A DNA stretch of 15,251 nt from JBGOTP01 sp041476545 (GTDB lineage Bacteria; Acidobacteriota; Vicinamibacteria; Vicinamibacterales; CAVVIG01). The position numbers and the translations under genes were made by a program. The number at the start of each line of letters is the position of its first letter. Position 1 is the first letter of the stretch. The DNA is taken from contig JBGOTP010000080.1 of NCBI GenBank assembly GCA_041476545.1, forward strand, positions 1 to 15,251, in the 5' to 3' direction. Positions 7,026 to 13,082 of this stretch are shown one piece after another. A model generated the notes under the pieces. It was not told the origin of the DNA, did no database searches, and was given only the letters and a program-made list of their open reading frames with translations.

Positions 7026-7573
7026 TGCGTGCCCCTTCGCGTTCTGACGCTGACGAGCCGCGCCGACTCGCCCGATCGTTCGGTCGTGGCCGGCATCACG
7101 AGCACCTGAATCACGATGGTGTTGCCCGGATCGGCGGGCAGTGGGTCGACGGACCACCGGCGTACGTAGATCGCTGCCGCCGGCACGCGAGCGTCGTTCG
7201 CCGGGTCGCCCAGCAGCCGGCCTGTCGCGTCGACGAAGTCGCAATAGCCCGCGACGTTGCGTGCCAGAGTGTCAGGAGGAGAAACGCTCAGCCCGGTACC
7301 ACCTGTGGACTGTTCGGGCTCCACCCGCGTGTCGCTCGTCGTATCGCTCACCGGCAGACCGAAAGGATCGAAGCCCCACGTCAGCGCGCGGAGCTGCTCG
7401 GTCTTCGCCTGGGCGAGCAGCGAAGCGGTCGAGATGGACCTGGCACGCCCGTTCGCGCGGGTCGAGATCACGAAGAGCTGCGCGAGTGCGCCGACACCCA
7501 CAACGAGCAGGGTCACTGCCACGAGAGTCTCGATAAGAGAGAAGCCGCCTTCAGACCTCACGAGACGCCTCAC
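7022..7573 (-). CDS. pilV: Type IV pilus minor pilin PilV
   Basis: This type IV prepilin has the cleavage site SEGG|FSLIETLVAVTLLVVGVG and Glu at mature position 5. It continues ALAQLFVISTRANGRARSIS, as in PilV proteins. The mature part is about 170 residues. The start is ambiguous: in-frame GTG codons lie at 7585, 7573 and 7561, produced by a short tandem repeat, and an ATG lies at 7645. I prefer GTG 7573 because GAGG sits six bases upstream and it gives a 10-residue basic leader. GTG 7561 has the same spacing and would give a 6-residue leader. It is first of the pilV-pilW-pilX set. The DNA upstream is decayed toxin or restriction genes, so its promoter is unclear. Confidence 0.87.
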   Translation of the reverse strand: MRRLVRSEGGFSLIETLVAVTLLVVGVGALAQLFVISTRANGRARSISTASLLAQAKTEQLRALTWGFDPFGLPVSDTTSDTRVEPEQSTGGTGLSVSPPDTLARNVAGYCDFVDATGRLLGDPANDARVPAAAIYVRRWSVDPLPADPGNTIVIQVLVMPATTERSGESARLVSVRTRRGTQ

Positions 7574-7741
7574 GCGATGCCTCACGGAACACGAGACAAC
7601 GAAGTGCAACTTGCAGTCCACGCTCGTGCGCGATCGCAATCGCATGAATTCCGAGGAAATCGAGAGGTGCGGACGCGAGCGCCCGGCTGGCATCGCAACA
7701 ATGGCTGCGGCGGCAGCCTCGTCGTCGATCAGAAATTTCAA
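7551..7741 (-). pseudogene. Possible broken PIN-like (DUF5615-type) toxin gene
   Basis: Two frames read in order recall small PIN-like proteins of the DUF5615 kind. LKFLIDDEAAAAAIV starts at TTG 7741. After a one-base frame change, GIHAIAIAHERGLQ and LVFREASREASRE run from about 7652 to a stop at 7551. The family normally opens MKFLIDED and later has GxDAVxIAxxGL. No intact protein is possible and the similarity is weak. If real, it abuts pilV and its last codons overlap the repeat at the pilV start. Confidence 0.28.
7556..7585 (-). repeat. 12-bp tandem repeat covering candidate pilV starts
   Basis: On the minus strand the unit GTGAGGCATCGC / GTGAGGCGTCTC / GTGAGG is repeated about 2.5 times. 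Each unit carries a GTG codon and a GAGG that is spaced as a Shine-Dalgarno for the GTG of the next unit. It encodes VRHRVRRLVR in the PilV leader. Confidence 0.6.
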
Positions 7742-7801
7742 TGCGCCCGGCGCCGCACAACCTAGCCACTTCCCGCTACAATGCGCACGTGTGTCACCAG
7801 A

Positions 7802-7894
7802 CCCGACGTGGATGAGTTCGTCGAGTGCTACCGTCCCGACAACCGTCACCAGCGCAAGGCGACCTGGGACGAAAAGAAGAACCCTGCACGTCGA
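7802..7894 (+). pseudogene. Fragment of type I restriction DNA methylase (HsdM-like)
   Basis: On the plus strand about 31 codons read DVDEFVECYRPDNRHQRKATWDEKKNPAR. This resembles the internal HsdM segment that runs F-x-x-CY-x-P-x-NRH-x-R, then T-W-x-E-x-NP, shortly before the FTYEEL and DKxxLDIFW blocks. Neither of those later blocks is present, and the catalytic NPPF region is missing. The piece is therefore a scrap with no activity. It ends where a broken toxin gene on the other strand begins (7885-7923), which points to an old recombination joint. The call rests on motif memory, not on a search. Confidence 0.5.
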
Positions 7895-7923
7895 GTGAAA
7901 CTCACGGGAAGACGCTGGCCCAC
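7846..7923 (-). pseudogene. RelE/ParE-type toxin remnant after the antitoxin gene
   Basis: GTG at 7923 overlaps the antitoxin stop as TAGTG, the usual arrangement of a toxin coupled to its antitoxin. The first 13 codons read GQRLPVSFTRRA, matching the opening strand of RelE/ParE-family toxins (V-x-F-T-x-x-A). The similarity then ends abruptly. The frame runs through unrelated sequence, antisense to the methylase scrap, to TGA at 7846-7848. A complete toxin needs about 90-100 residues, so no active toxin is made. Confidence 0.5.
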
Positions 7924-8141
7924 TACCGATTCCGAAGCGCACGCAAGACTTCTGCGGCCGGGACAGTTTCCCCGCGATCGGCTTCTGCAATCGATTCAAG
8001 GAGCTCTGCCTCTGATGCAGCGTCGAGCTCGAAGGTTTCGTCGGCTTCGCGCGCGAGCACCGTGACGACGGCACCGTCAGGCAACGGCTCTCCTTCGACA
8101 ACGATCTTGCCGGAAACGACTCTTCCAGATGTGATAAGCAT
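7923..8141 (-). CDS. Small antitoxin-like protein, orphan
   Basis: The 72-residue product (ATG 8141) reads MLITSGRVVSGKIVVEGEPL, then PDGAVVTVLAREADETFEL and an acidic helix SEAELLESIAEADRGETVPA, ending LRALRNR. A short beta N-terminus (RVVSGKIVVEG) plus an acidic C-terminal helix is the layout of a common antitoxin group found before RelE/ParE toxins. The gene order here (TAGTG overlap with a toxin remnant) fits. A longer start at 8183 is possible, but it adds residues not seen in the family. The toxin partner is destroyed, so this antitoxin is an orphan that may be decaying or may act on a toxin elsewhere. No strong ribosome binding site is visible. Confidence 0.72.
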   Translation of the reverse strand: MLITSGRVVSGKIVVEGEPLPDGAVVTVLAREADETFELDAASEAELLESIAEADRGETVPAAEVLRALRNR

Positions 8142-8235
8142 CGTAAAGATTCTAACCGGATGGGTCACGGCGCTGCTGGACAATCAACGGAGTGTGGCGC
8201 GGACGCGCGCGCGCACAGTCAGGACGTCGGTCATC

Positions 8236-9507
8236 TCAGGTGGCGATCGGCAGGACGATCTGGAGACTGGCGCCACCGAGAGGCGAGCTGCCGGCCGAAA
8301 TGCGCCCGTTGTGAAACACGATAATCTTCTGGACCAGCGCCAGACCGAGGCCGGTGCCGTTGCGTTTCAGTGTGAAGAACGGCCGGAAGATGCGTTCTCG
8401 CTCTTCGGGCGCGATCCCGGGGCCATTGTCCTCGACCGTCACCTGCGAGACGCCCTGACCGCGCAGCACGTCCGATCGGATCACGACGACGGGCGCGAGC
8501 GCAGCGCCGGCGCAGGCCTCGACAGCGTTCCTCAGCAGATTGCTGAAGGCCTGTCGCAACAGCACTTCGTCACCGTCGAGCGCGCCGAATTCCCCGCGCA
8601 CTGTGACATCACCGCCGAGCGATCGCGCTTCCGCCCTCACCTCGTCCGCGGCGCGCTCGCAAATGGCGCGCAGATCGACCCGCGAGAGCGTCAACTTGGC
8701 CGGCGTGGCGAAGTTGAGGAAGTTGGTCACGACCTGCCCGAGGGCTTCGGCCTCCGTGCGAATGGCCTCCACGTACTCGCGATAGGGCTCCGGCAGCGTG
8801 TTGACGTCGAAGAGCTTGCTGTAGCCGTGAATCGTCGCCAGGCCGTTGCGAAATTCGTGCGCGATCCCGGCGGTCAGTTCGCCCACCGTGGCCAGGCTCT
8901 CCTTGAGTCGCAGTCGCTCCTCGAGTTCCTTGATGGCCGTGAGATCGGTGAAGAGACAGACCGCGCCGTTCAGTGCGCCCCGATCGTCGAAGAGGGGCGA
9001 TACCGTGACACCGAAGTGCGTGGTGCGGTGGTCGGCGCCGGAGAGCTGCACGGGCCGCCGAAGGACCGCGACGCGGTTTGCCAGACAGTCGTCGATGGCG
9101 GCCGCCAGGGCCGTCTCACCCAGAAGCCGCCGATAGTGGCCGAGCCCGCGGTCTGGTGCCGCATCCGGGACGTGCAGCAGCCGGTGACCGGCCGGATTGA
9201 GGATCCGGACTTCCCCGTCCAATCCGACGACCAGGAGCCCAGCCGTCAGGCTGGCGAGAATCTCTTCGCTCAACCGTTCCGAGGCGTCCGCGCGTGCCGC
9301 AGTCAGCCGCTCCTGGGCTTTCAGTTTCGTGACCGCCTCCTCGAGCGCTGCGGACAGGAGTGCCGTTTCGCCGCCTCCGCGCATGTGCCGGCGCGTGTCG
9401 TGCGCGGCAGCGGCGAACCGCAGCACGGCAAACGTCAGGGCGGCCGCCAGCACGCCGACAATGGCCGTGAGCCCAAGCAGCGCGTACACGTTCGGTCCCT
9501 GGAGCAT
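8236..9507 (-). CDS. PilS/NtrB-like sensor histidine kinase
   Basis: This membrane-anchored kinase would phosphorylate an NtrC-type regulator, most likely PilR. The 423 residues show one N-terminal membrane helix (about 8-33), then a charged linker. A PAS domain follows (about 85-190, ILASLTAGLLVVGLDGEVRI to AVCLFTDLT). The HisKA domain has phosphoacceptor His217 in GIAHEFRNGLATIHGY. The ATPase domain has N-box NLLRNAVEA, G1 box EDNGPGIAPEER and G2 box GTGLGLALV. Classic PilS has six membrane helices, so this one is PilS-like by context and catalytic core rather than by its membrane part. It is the last gene of the VKOR-ABC-pilD operon, starting 8 bp after the pilD stop. The response regulators in the window lie at both ends, not next to it. 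Confidence 0.88.
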   Translation of the reverse strand: MLQGPNVYALLGLTAIVGVLAAALTFAVLRFAAAAHDTRRHMRGGGETALLSAALEEAVTKLKAQERLTAARADASERLSEEILASLTAGLLVVGLDGEVRILNPAGHRLLHVPDAAPDRGLGHYRRLLGETALAAAIDDCLANRVAVLRRPVQLSGADHRTTHFGVTVSPLFDDRGALNGAVCLFTDLTAIKELEERLRLKESLATVGELTAGIAHEFRNGLATIHGYSKLFDVNTLPEPYREYVEAIRTEAEALGQVVTNFLNFATPAKLTLSRVDLRAICERAADEVRAEARSLGGDVTVRGEFGALDGDEVLLRQAFSNLLRNAVEACAGAALAPVVVIRSDVLRGQGVSQVTVEDNGPGIAPEERERIFRPFFTLKRNGTGLGLALVQKIIVFHNGRISAGSSPLGGASLQIVLPIAT

Positions 9508-9515
9508 TCAGGTCC

Positions 9516-10286
9516 TCATAGGAATCCGAGGTACCAGTCGAGCAGCCGCGATCCCACCGTCGCCGCCAGCGCTGCCCCGAGCGCGAGAAAGGTCCCGAAG
9601 GGCAGCGCGTACTTCATGTCGCCGCGCCGCAGGGCGATGAGCGTCAGTCCGATGATGGAGCCGGAAAACGATGCCATCATCAAGGTGACGAGCATCAGCT
9701 TCCACCCGAGAAACGCGCCAATCATCGCCAGCATCTTCACGTCGCCCATCCCCAGTCCTTCTTCGTGGCGCACGCGGAAGTAGATCTCGGCGATCGCATA
9801 CAGAATGCCGGCCCCGGCCAGGATGCCGAGCAGCGAGTCCATCCAGCCGGGCTCCGTGACAAGGCTGAAAACAAACCCCACGGCGATGAACGGCAGCGTG
9901 ATTGCATTCGGCAGCAGGTGATGTTCGAGATCGATGGCAAACAGCACGATCAGCGCCGACGTCAGCACCACGCGCGAGACCAGAAGCGGGCCGGGGCCAA
10001 AGTACCACCACGAGGCGGCGAAGACGAGCGCTGTGATCCCTTCGACCATCGGATAGCGGATCGAGATGGGAATCCGGCACGTGCGGCAGCGCCCACCTAG
10101 GGCCAGGAAGCTCAGCACGGGGATGTTCTCGAACCACGCGAGGTGACGGCCGCAGGCCGGACACGCGGAGCCGGGCCACACGATCGACGTGCCGCGCGGC
10201 AGCCGGTGAATGCAGACGTTCAGAAAGCTCCCGATGAGCGCACCGAAGGCCCCGGCAACCGCGATGGCGAACGTGGGCGCGATCAT
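9516..10286 (-). CDS. pilD: Prepilin peptidase / N-methyltransferase
   Basis: This polytopic inner-membrane aspartyl protease cleaves the leader after Gly in type IV prepilins and methylates the new N-terminus. The 256 residues contain the cytoplasmic zinc motif with CPAC (Cys42, Cys45) and CRTC (Cys67, Cys70). Between them is WFENIPVLSFLALGGRC, as in the family. The catalytic aspartates are Asp119 (FAIDLEHHLLP) and Asp182 (GMGDVKML). Several hydrophobic helices follow. Substrates in the same window are PilA, PilV, PilW and PilX. ATG 10286 overlaps the preceding stop as ATGA. The length is slightly shorter than the 280-290 residues of proteobacterial PilD, but all key parts are present. Confidence 0.95.
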   Translation of the reverse strand: MIAPTFAIAVAGAFGALIGSFLNVCIHRLPRGTSIVWPGSACPACGRHLAWFENIPVLSFLALGGRCRTCRIPISIRYPMVEGITALVFAASWWYFGPGPLLVSRVVLTSALIVLFAIDLEHHLLPNAITLPFIAVGFVFSLVTEPGWMDSLLGILAGAGILYAIAEIYFRVRHEEGLGMGDVKMLAMIGAFLGWKLMLVTLMMASFSGSIIGLTLIALRRGDMKYALPFGTFLALGAALAATVGSRLLDWYLGFL

Positions 10287-11197
10287 GAAGCGGGTGTGAC
10301 GCGATGGACCGGCTGATCGGGAAGCGGAAAGAGCGACGACTTCCGGCCCAGACCGACCCGGCCCGATGCATCGACTTCGTATGGGACGCCGGTCGGGTCG
10401 GTGGCCACGCCGCCACGGACCTGAATGAGACTTCCGCTGGGCGGCGGCCCGTTTTGCCGGATCATGCGATCCACCGTCTGCTGGAGCTCGTCCATCTGAT
10501 CGAGCGCGAGCAACTGCCGCAGGGCGCGATCGGCCGAACCGCGTAGCCAGTCGTTGTCGGCCGTGTCACGGACCGATTCCCACATCTGACGCGACGAGGC
10601 GCGATCGCCGCCTTGCGCCAGGGTCGTCGCCGCCAGCGAGCGCAGCCACCACGGCGCGTTGGGCACGCCGCTCGCGCGGTCAAACCACTGCGCCGCTTCC
10701 CGGTACTCGTGAAGCCACCAGTAGTGCACAAAACCGATGTCGGTCAGGTATTCCCACTTCCCCGGCACTTCACGAAGACCCTTTTCGAGCAGCGCAATGG
10801 CCTGGTCCGGCCGGCCGACGCCGCCCGGGAACGGCTCGGCGAGAAAGACCGATCCAAATCGATACGCGATATTGAAGCGCGGATCCAGCGTCGTCGTCAG
10901 ATCGAGGAGCGGATACAGAAGGGGATAGTCGGAGGCATCAGCCCTGGATTCCACTCCGAGTCTGATGTCTCCGAAGTACTGAATCGCTCGAATCCAGTAC
11001 AGGTCGGCCGCCAGGGCCGCGTACCCCACCGTCATGCGCCGAAGCGCGTTTCCCGAGGTGATGTACAGCGTGTCTTCGTTGACGATCGATCGCGGATAGG
11101 ATCGCTCGCGTGCCAGTTGCAGGGCCGCCGCGCCCGTCATCAGCACGCTGACGGCGGCGACGGCGATCACGATGGGAGCGAAGGATCGGCGAGGCAC
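10283..11197 (-). CDS. Membrane-anchored TPR-like protein, unknown function
   Basis: From GTG 11197 the product has 304 residues: PRRSFAPIVIAVAAVSVLMT forms one N-terminal membrane helix. A mainly helical domain follows, with ALAADLYWIRAIQYFGD, LLDLTTTLDPRFNIAYRFG, and helix pairs typical of TPR folds (DQAIALLEKGLREVPGKWEY; YREAAQWFDRASGVPNAPWW). GTG 11197 overlaps the ABC permease stop as TAGTG, so it is part of the same translational unit. The frame stays open far upstream, but that stretch overlaps the permease gene and has no protein-like character. I know similar proteins as ABC-transporter neighbours in Acidobacteriota, without an assigned role. It may be an extracytoplasmic partner of the exporter. 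Confidence 0.85.
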   Translation of the reverse strand: MPRRSFAPIVIAVAAVSVLMTGAAALQLARERSYPRSIVNEDTLYITSGNALRRMTVGYAALAADLYWIRAIQYFGDIRLGVESRADASDYPLLYPLLDLTTTLDPRFNIAYRFGSVFLAEPFPGGVGRPDQAIALLEKGLREVPGKWEYLTDIGFVHYWWLHEYREAAQWFDRASGVPNAPWWLRSLAATTLAQGGDRASSRQMWESVRDTADNDWLRGSADRALRQLLALDQMDELQQTVDRMIRQNGPPPSGSLIQVRGGVATDPTGVPYEVDASGRVGLGRKSSLFPLPDQPVHRVTPAS

Positions 11198-12000
11198 TAC
11201 TTGAAATCGCGCCTGGAAAAAATGACCGTCGCCGACACGAGCAGGGCCGCGATGTACAACAATCCGTAGACGACGGTGAGTGCCATGAACGCTGCGGGCA
11301 CCGGTTGCCCGTGCACGACCTGGGCGCGCACGTCGAACGGCTCGAGGTGTGGCAGCACCCAGTACACCGCGCCGGCGAGCTTTCCCGCCGCGGGCGACTG
11401 CACGATCGTGTTGAAGTTCCGGAGATCGCCGCTGAGGCGGCCGGCGACGAAGAAGCCGACGGTCAGCGCCGCCGACAGCAGCGGCGTGGAGAAGGTGGAA
11501 AAGAACAGCGCGAGCGCCGTCACGATACAGAGCTCGACGAACGTCAGCGTCAGGGCCTTCAAGAGCGCCGGATCGAGCGCGGGAGCCTCCCACGACATGG
11601 CGACCGCGTGGAGCTTCCACCCCATGTAGGCCAGCACGCTGTAGAAGGCGACCGTCATGATCGCCATGTTCACCGCGAGGGTCAGCACGAGGCCGGCGTA
11701 CTTGCCGACGATCACCTGGTAGCGATCGATCGGCTTGGCGAGCAGGCTGTAGATGCTCCGCTTCTCCACTTCTTTCGACACAAGACCGATGCCGATGAAG
11801 ACGGCGATGAACAGGCCGAACACCGACGTCGCGGCCAGGCCGAGATCCTTGATGATCTTGACGTCCTGCCCGGCCGTGAGCTGCCCGATCAGGTAGGACG
11901 CGCCCATCAGGAGAATCGCGAAGAAGACCAGGTTGTAGAGCACCTTGTCGCGCACCGACTCGCGGAAGACGTTCACGGCGATCCAGCCGATCGCTCTCAC
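11197..12000 (-). CDS. ABC-2 type transporter permease
   Basis: This integral membrane subunit of an ABC exporter has 267 residues with about six hydrophobic helices. It opens MRAIGWIAVNVFRESVRDKV, typical of ABC-2 permeases. Next comes the motif LVSKEVEKRSIYSLLAKPIDRYQVIVGKY, the conserved cytoplasmic segment of the NosY/GldF-like group. The start is GTG 12000, overlapping the ATPase stop as GTGA. It is the clear partner of the ATPase before it. The substrate is unknown. Its start lies just 18 bp downstream of a large palindromic repeat in the ATPase gene, whose RNA hairpin could affect its translation. Confidence 0.92.
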   Translation of the reverse strand: MRAIGWIAVNVFRESVRDKVLYNLVFFAILLMGASYLIGQLTAGQDVKIIKDLGLAATSVFGLFIAVFIGIGLVSKEVEKRSIYSLLAKPIDRYQVIVGKYAGLVLTLAVNMAIMTVAFYSVLAYMGWKLHAVAMSWEAPALDPALLKALTLTFVELCIVTALALFFSTFSTPLLSAALTVGFFVAGRLSGDLRNFNTIVQSPAAGKLAGAVYWVLPHLEPFDVRAQVVHGQPVPAAFMALTVVYGLLYIAALLVSATVIFSRRDFK

Positions 12001-13067
12001 GCGCCGCCTCCGGATCTGGGTTCACGGGGTTCACGCGGTTCACGAGGTTCACGGGGTTCGTCGGGTTCACGAGGTTCACGGCGTTGGCTCAACGAACCCG
12101 AACCCTGTGAACCCTGTGAACCTTGTGAACCTTGTGAACCCAATGTCGTCACCTGTTCAACAAAGAAGTCCTCGAGCGTCTCGCGCAGCGGATTCAAGGA
12201 GACGACGGCCGCACCCTGCGCCGTCACCTCCGCGATCACGCGTTCGGGCGGTGCATCGAGCGGCAGTTCAATACTGTACCGACCGTCGCTGATGCGGACG
12301 ACACGACGCGCGCGCGGCCCGAGTGAGCGGGCAAGCGGCTCCGACACGCCGGAGACGACGAGTTCCCAGCCACGCGCCTGGAACGCAAGCATGTCGGCGA
12401 GCCGCCCCGATGTCACGAGCCTCCCCCTGGCAAGAATCGCGACGTTGCTGCAGAGCGCTTCCGCATCGCTCAGGACATGGGAGCTGAAGAAGACCGTGCA
12501 TCCGCGATCGCGCAACCGGAGAATCAGCGACCGCACGTCGCGGCGGCCGAGCGGATCCAGCCCCGACATCGGTTCATCCAGAATGACGAGATCGGGATCA
12601 TTCAGAAGGGCCTGCGCGATTCCGACCCGCTGGAGCATCCCCTTGGAGAATTTTCTCAGCTGAAGCCGCCGCTCCGCGCCAATCCCCACTTCGTCCAGCA
12701 GGCGGTCGACCCGGGCACGTCGATCGGCCGCGCCATACCCGAAGAGCGCGGCAAAATACGTGAGGAGCTCTTCGGCGGTCAGGTGATCGTAGAAATACGG
12801 ATTCTCCGGCAGGTAGCCGATGCGCCGCTTCACCGTCAGGTCTCCGGCGGGACGGCCGAGCAGCTCCGCGCGACCGGAGGTCGGATACACGAGCTGCATC
12901 AACAGCTTGAGGGTGGTGGTCTTGCCGGCGCCGTTCGGGCCGAGAAAGCCGAAGACTTCGCCTGGCTCGACGTCGAGCGTCAACCGGTCGAGCGCGCGGT
13001 AGGGGCGCTTACGCCAGAAGCCAACCGCGTAGTCCTTCGTCAGGTCGTCGGTGGCCAGTGCCGGCAT
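11997..13067 (-). CDS. ABC transporter ATP-binding protein with repeat-derived C-terminal tail
   Basis: This is the cytosolic ATPase of an ABC-2 exporter. Of its 356 residues, about 1-307 form a normal subunit. Walker A is GPNGAGKTT (43-51), the signature is FSKGMLQRVGIAQAL (140-154), Walker B is LVILDEP (160-166), and the H-loop is FFSSHVLSDAEAL with His197. A C-terminal regulatory part ends LRETLEDFFVEQVTTL. The last 49 residues are abnormal: GSQ repeated four times, a short spacer, then REP-type triplets (REPREPDEPREP and on) and SGGGA. This tail is encoded by the palindromic 9-bp repeat array and is probably an unstructured add-on. The start ATG 13067 lies 15 bp after the VKOR-DsbA stop. 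Confidence 0.93.
   Translation of the reverse strand: MPALATDDLTKDYAVGFWRKRPYRALDRLTLDVEPGEVFGFLGPNGAGKTTTLKLLMQLVYPTSGRAELLGRPAGDLTVKRRIGYLPENPYFYDHLTAEELLTYFAALFGYGAADRRARVDRLLDEVGIGAERRLQLRKFSKGMLQRVGIAQALLNDPDLVILDEPMSGLDPLGRRDVRSLILRLRDRGCTVFFSSHVLSDAEALCSNVAILARGRLVTSGRLADMLAFQARGWELVVSGVSEPLARSLGPRARRVVRISDGRYSIELPLDAPPERVIAEVTAQGAAVVSLNPLRETLEDFFVEQVTTLGSQGSQGSQGSQGSGSLSQRREPREPDEPREPREPREPREPRSGGGA
12019..12141. repeat. Palindromic array of 9-bp repeats inside the ABC ATPase gene
   Basis: On the plus strand seven tandem units of GGTTCACGN fill 12019-12081 (the fifth is altered to GGTTCGTCG). A central hairpin CGTTG-GCT-CAACG follows (12082-12094). The right arm holds tandem units of opposite orientation, a partial AACCCG and four copies of AACCYTGTG (12095-12136), then AACCC. 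The arms can pair as one imperfect hairpin of about 50 bp per arm, in DNA as a cruciform or in the mRNA. Because the unit is 9 bp, the frame is kept. On the minus strand it encodes GSQ triplets, then REP triplets. Confidence 0.9.
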
Positions 13068-13082
13068 GCGTGGCGGACTGCG

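Noticed and set aside
5277..7109. Long plus-strand open frame of about 610 codons
   Set aside because: It lies opposite pilX and pilW, which have clear prepilin signals and overlapping starts. The translation is Arg/His-rich with no domain, as expected for the antisense of GC-rich genes.
7574..8101. Extended N-terminus for PilV reaching back to 8101
   Set aside because: It would give a leader of more than 170 residues before the prepilin cleavage site and would run through decayed toxin DNA and across the antitoxin gene.
7825..9783. Long plus-strand open frame of about 650 codons
   Set aside because: It is antisense to the histidine kinase and has no recognisable domain. Only the short methylase-like scrap nearby (7802-7894) carries family motifs, and it ends before the kinase.
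11197..12079. N-terminal extension of the TPR-like protein across the permease gene
   Set aside because: The frame is open, but the permease reads in another frame with clear membrane helices. GTG 11197 forms a TAGTG overlap and begins the natural membrane anchor.
12019..12141. CRISPR-like array
   Set aside because: Units are 9 bp with no spacers and occur in both orientations around a hairpin. This is a palindromic tandem repeat, not a CRISPR.
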